From Chamaecyparis obtusa (Eukaryota; Streptophyta; Pinopsida; Cupressales; Cupressaceae), in NCBI GenBank assembly GCA_027943335.1, contig BSBK01006022.1, forward strand, positions 496,001-560,000: 64,000 nucleotides of DNA, in the 5' to 3' direction. Below, piece after piece: positions 61,895 to 64,000 of this stretch. Made by a program: the position numbers and the translations under genes. The notes beneath the pieces are model-generated. The model had not been told where the DNA came from. It saw only the letters and a program-made list of their open reading frames with translations, and did not search any database. How positions within the stretch are numbered: position 1 is the stretch's first letter; each line of letters starts with the position of its first letter.

Positions 61895-62084
61895 AGCAGA
61901 TGAAAGAGTATAAAGAGTATTAGATGAGAGAGTATCATAATTATTGTGCATAGTTGAAAAGAGATCTTGAAAATACAAAAATATTTGAAAATGGAAAATC
62001 CAAAAACATTGGAAAGGAAGAAAGATCAAAAATAGTGGAAAATTGAGCATGAAGAAAGCAAAAACATTTGAAAAACTATCTCTT

Positions 62085-62270
62085 GGTGAAAACCTAGCAA
62101 TAGGCGCCAAGGTGATAAGGAAAAATACAAAAAAAAAAAAAATGAAAAAGAAAAAAGTGCCTTGGTGAAAACCTAGCAATAGGCACCTCGGTAGCAAAAA
62201 AAAAAAAAAAAAAGAGAAAAAGAAAAAAAAAAGCACCCAAAGGTGAAAACTTGGCAACAAGCACTTTTGG
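62085..62270 (+). repeat. Three hairpin repeats after Tat integrase
   Basis: The motif GGTGAAAACC...GGCACC recurs at 62085, 62164 and 62242 in diverged form, separated by A-rich linkers. Each copy has inverted-repeat arms: CTTGG/CCAAG in the first, GTGCCT/AGGCAC in the second, CCAAAGGTG/CACTTTTGG in the third. It lies in untranslated sequence 0.2 kb past integrase. Confidence 0.85.
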
Positions 62271-64000
62271 TTTCCTTAAGTCATTTCTTTCCTAGTCACA
62301 TGTGTACATAATGCATCTCATCATCCCATTTGTCCAAACCTTCATTGCATCCATCATTTGTACATAGTCATAATAACATTTTTAGCATCATCCTTTGCAT
62401 TGCCCAAAAGTTGTCAAAACTGATACATTAAACACTTGGGGGCAGCACAAAATAGATCGGAAAGTGGGTACCTCAAAAAGGATTCAAACAAGCAACATTC
62501 AGTCACAAGCAGAAAGGGATCAACATTTTCAGAAGAGAGATCAGATTTTTGTAAAACCTTTGATTGATATCATTGTTTACTAACCAAGAAGTTGACTACC
62601 ACAACAAATCCTTGAGCCTAAATTGACTTATTATTTAGGATTAAAAATCAAACATCATTCCATGATCAAAACACTTGGAAATATTATTTGAAGATCAGAA
62701 AACAATGCAAAACACCTAGATAGATTCTTTTGAAAAGTTGGGTAAAAATCTGTTTACTTACATTAATTCAATTTGTATCAAGTCTTTTTAACTAATCAAT
62801 GATGTTTCGACTAGATTGGCAATGATGGAGACATGATATTTTTCTTGACTATGAAGTGAATGTTTGGAGGAAGATTCATTGCCTTATGAGAATTCATCTA
62901 AAGACATGGTCATCAAAGAACCATCAAGGATTATCTTATAAAATAATGAGTTAACTTTTGTTTGTTTACGCAACCGGATACCTTGGATATTTAGATTCTT
63001 CATATCTAAATGCCAAAATCCACTTGCAACATAGAATCTAACAAAATCGGTATTCATACTCTCATGATTGTTTGTAATCAGTGATAGTCGTATCGACGAG
63101 ACAGATGGGAAAGAAAAACGAAGGTTACCATATGAGAAATAAAAAGTGATATTCATATCATCATGTCAGTGGGCAGTGGTGATTGTATCGACTTTCCGGT
63201 CCCAAGTGCTCAATGATGAAAATATATCCTCAAGGCATTTATTTGCTAAAAGCTAGTGACACTTAGCTGCATTGCATTGCATTCATAGAAAGGTTAAAAT
63301 GCATTCTCATGTTAGAATAATTGCACATGCATTTTTTTTTCCAAGGGCTTCATTTCGCATCAAAAAAGGGGGTACATAACATCATCAACAAGGTCAAATC
63401 AGCAAGGACAACATCACCTCAATGTCATCTTTCTACAATAAAAACATGAGATTATACTTTTTGCATTCATTCCATACCATTAATCATTACATAGATATAC
63501 TATCAAGGAAAAGAAGGAAATAACCATTTACATGTGCATACATCTAGACAGCGATACAGATTGCATACATGAGAAAATAACACAAAAACAAAAAAAATTG
63601 CACCCATACATGAAGAAAGAAATGCATCCATCTATCTATATCATACATAAGATACAATGCATCCATAAACACATCCATCCAAAACAAATGCATTAGATAA
63701 ACACATATAACAACATCTAAAGGTAATCTCATATATCATCAAGAAAAATAGGAAAGATCATAAATGTCCTCATATCACACGTCTACTCAAAACTCAACAC
63801 ATCCAGTATAACAATGATATCATAAATCAACTCTATAATCACCCATCAACAGGGGCATCAATGTCAAACAAGTATCAAAGTACAATTGGAAGGGTAACAC
63901 CAAGGTCACAAGAATATGATACAACATCAAGTATCTCAACAACAATCCACAACTGATCAACAAGAATACTCATAGCTCAACTCTCGTCACCACTGGGAGG
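62271..64000 (+). other. 3' untranslated region of the Tat element
   Basis: No gene is recognised. AAAAAAGGGGG at 63363-63373 looks like a purine tract but is not followed by the element's LTR start (TGTAGACACG), so the true 3' LTR is probably beyond the window. Confidence 0.55.

Larger units (their letters stand above)
51411..64000 (+). mobile_element. Ty3/gypsy Tat-clade retrotransposon (right end outside window)
   Basis: A 5' LTR, primer site, 2.2-kb leader, gag-protease, reverse transcriptase, RNase H, second RNase H, integrase and a long 3' region lie in order on the plus strand. It inserted into the Copia-2 LTR after ATAAT (51406-51410). The 3' LTR is not reached: no second TGTAGACACG occurs before 64000. 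It carries fewer stops per kilobase than the elements around it, so it is probably the youngest large element here, though broken. Confidence 0.93.

Noticed and set aside
61847..62260. Minus-strand ORF rich in Phe opposite the Tat 3' region
   Set aside because: It is the complement of A-rich linkers and hairpin repeats; low-complexity shadow.
63363..63373. Purine run taken as the Tat polypurine tract
   Set aside because: The sequence after it does not match the start of the Tat 5' LTR, so it does not mark the 3' LTR.

Overview
The window is plant nuclear DNA made almost entirely of nested, mutated retrotransposons. I see no host protein gene, rRNA or tRNA gene. The classes present (Ty1/copia with tRNA-iMet type primer sites, Ty3/gypsy chromovirus with chromodomain, Ty3/gypsy Tat clade with a second RNase H, and a plant L1 LINE carrying RNase H), the AT-rich composition, the large nested insertions and the age of the copies suggest a very large seed-plant genome such as a conifer or other gymnosperm. 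This is inference; no host gene fixes the taxon.

Layout. 1-7043 is a non-autonomous element with giant LTRs (provisional 'family G', copy G-1; its left end is outside the window). It sits in a copia element (Copia-1, right part 7044-11346). Copia-1 sits in an older copia remnant (Copia-3, from 11347). The Copia-3 LTR is split by a minus-strand L1 LINE (12181-17764) with an 18-bp target-site duplication (TSD). 17783-19058 is older flank with a (TG)20 tract.

19059-51410 is a minus-strand copia (Copia-2). It contains a complete minus-strand chromovirus (21094-45966, TSD CATAT) and two solo LTRs (47999-49199 and 49689-50627). The chromovirus is itself broken three times, all within about 0.9 kb of its integrase-coding region: by a full family-G element (G-2, 22141-34587, TSD AGCTT/AGATT), by a minus-strand family-G solo LTR (34943-38414, TSD GGGTG) and by a plus-strand family-G solo LTR (38954-42030, TSD CCTTT). 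The 5' LTR of G-2 holds one more solo LTR (26283-27467, TSD GTTAG). The 5' LTR of Copia-2 is cut at 51410 by a plus-strand Tat-clade gypsy element, which fills 51411-64000 and runs off the window.

The most unusual content is family G. Its LTRs are 3.1-4.4 kb (5.6 kb where another LTR is nested) around internal regions of only 2.2-2.5 kb. It has no recognisable gag or pol. Both internal copies carry the same unrecognised acidic reading frame of about 460-510 codons. The LTRs contain tandem arrays of imperfect palindromes, and no purine tract precedes the 3' LTR. All four copies lie in or at the edge of integrase-coding sequence of other retrotransposons, two of them at the same conserved integrase motif. 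Such an element would need enzymes from other retrotransposons.
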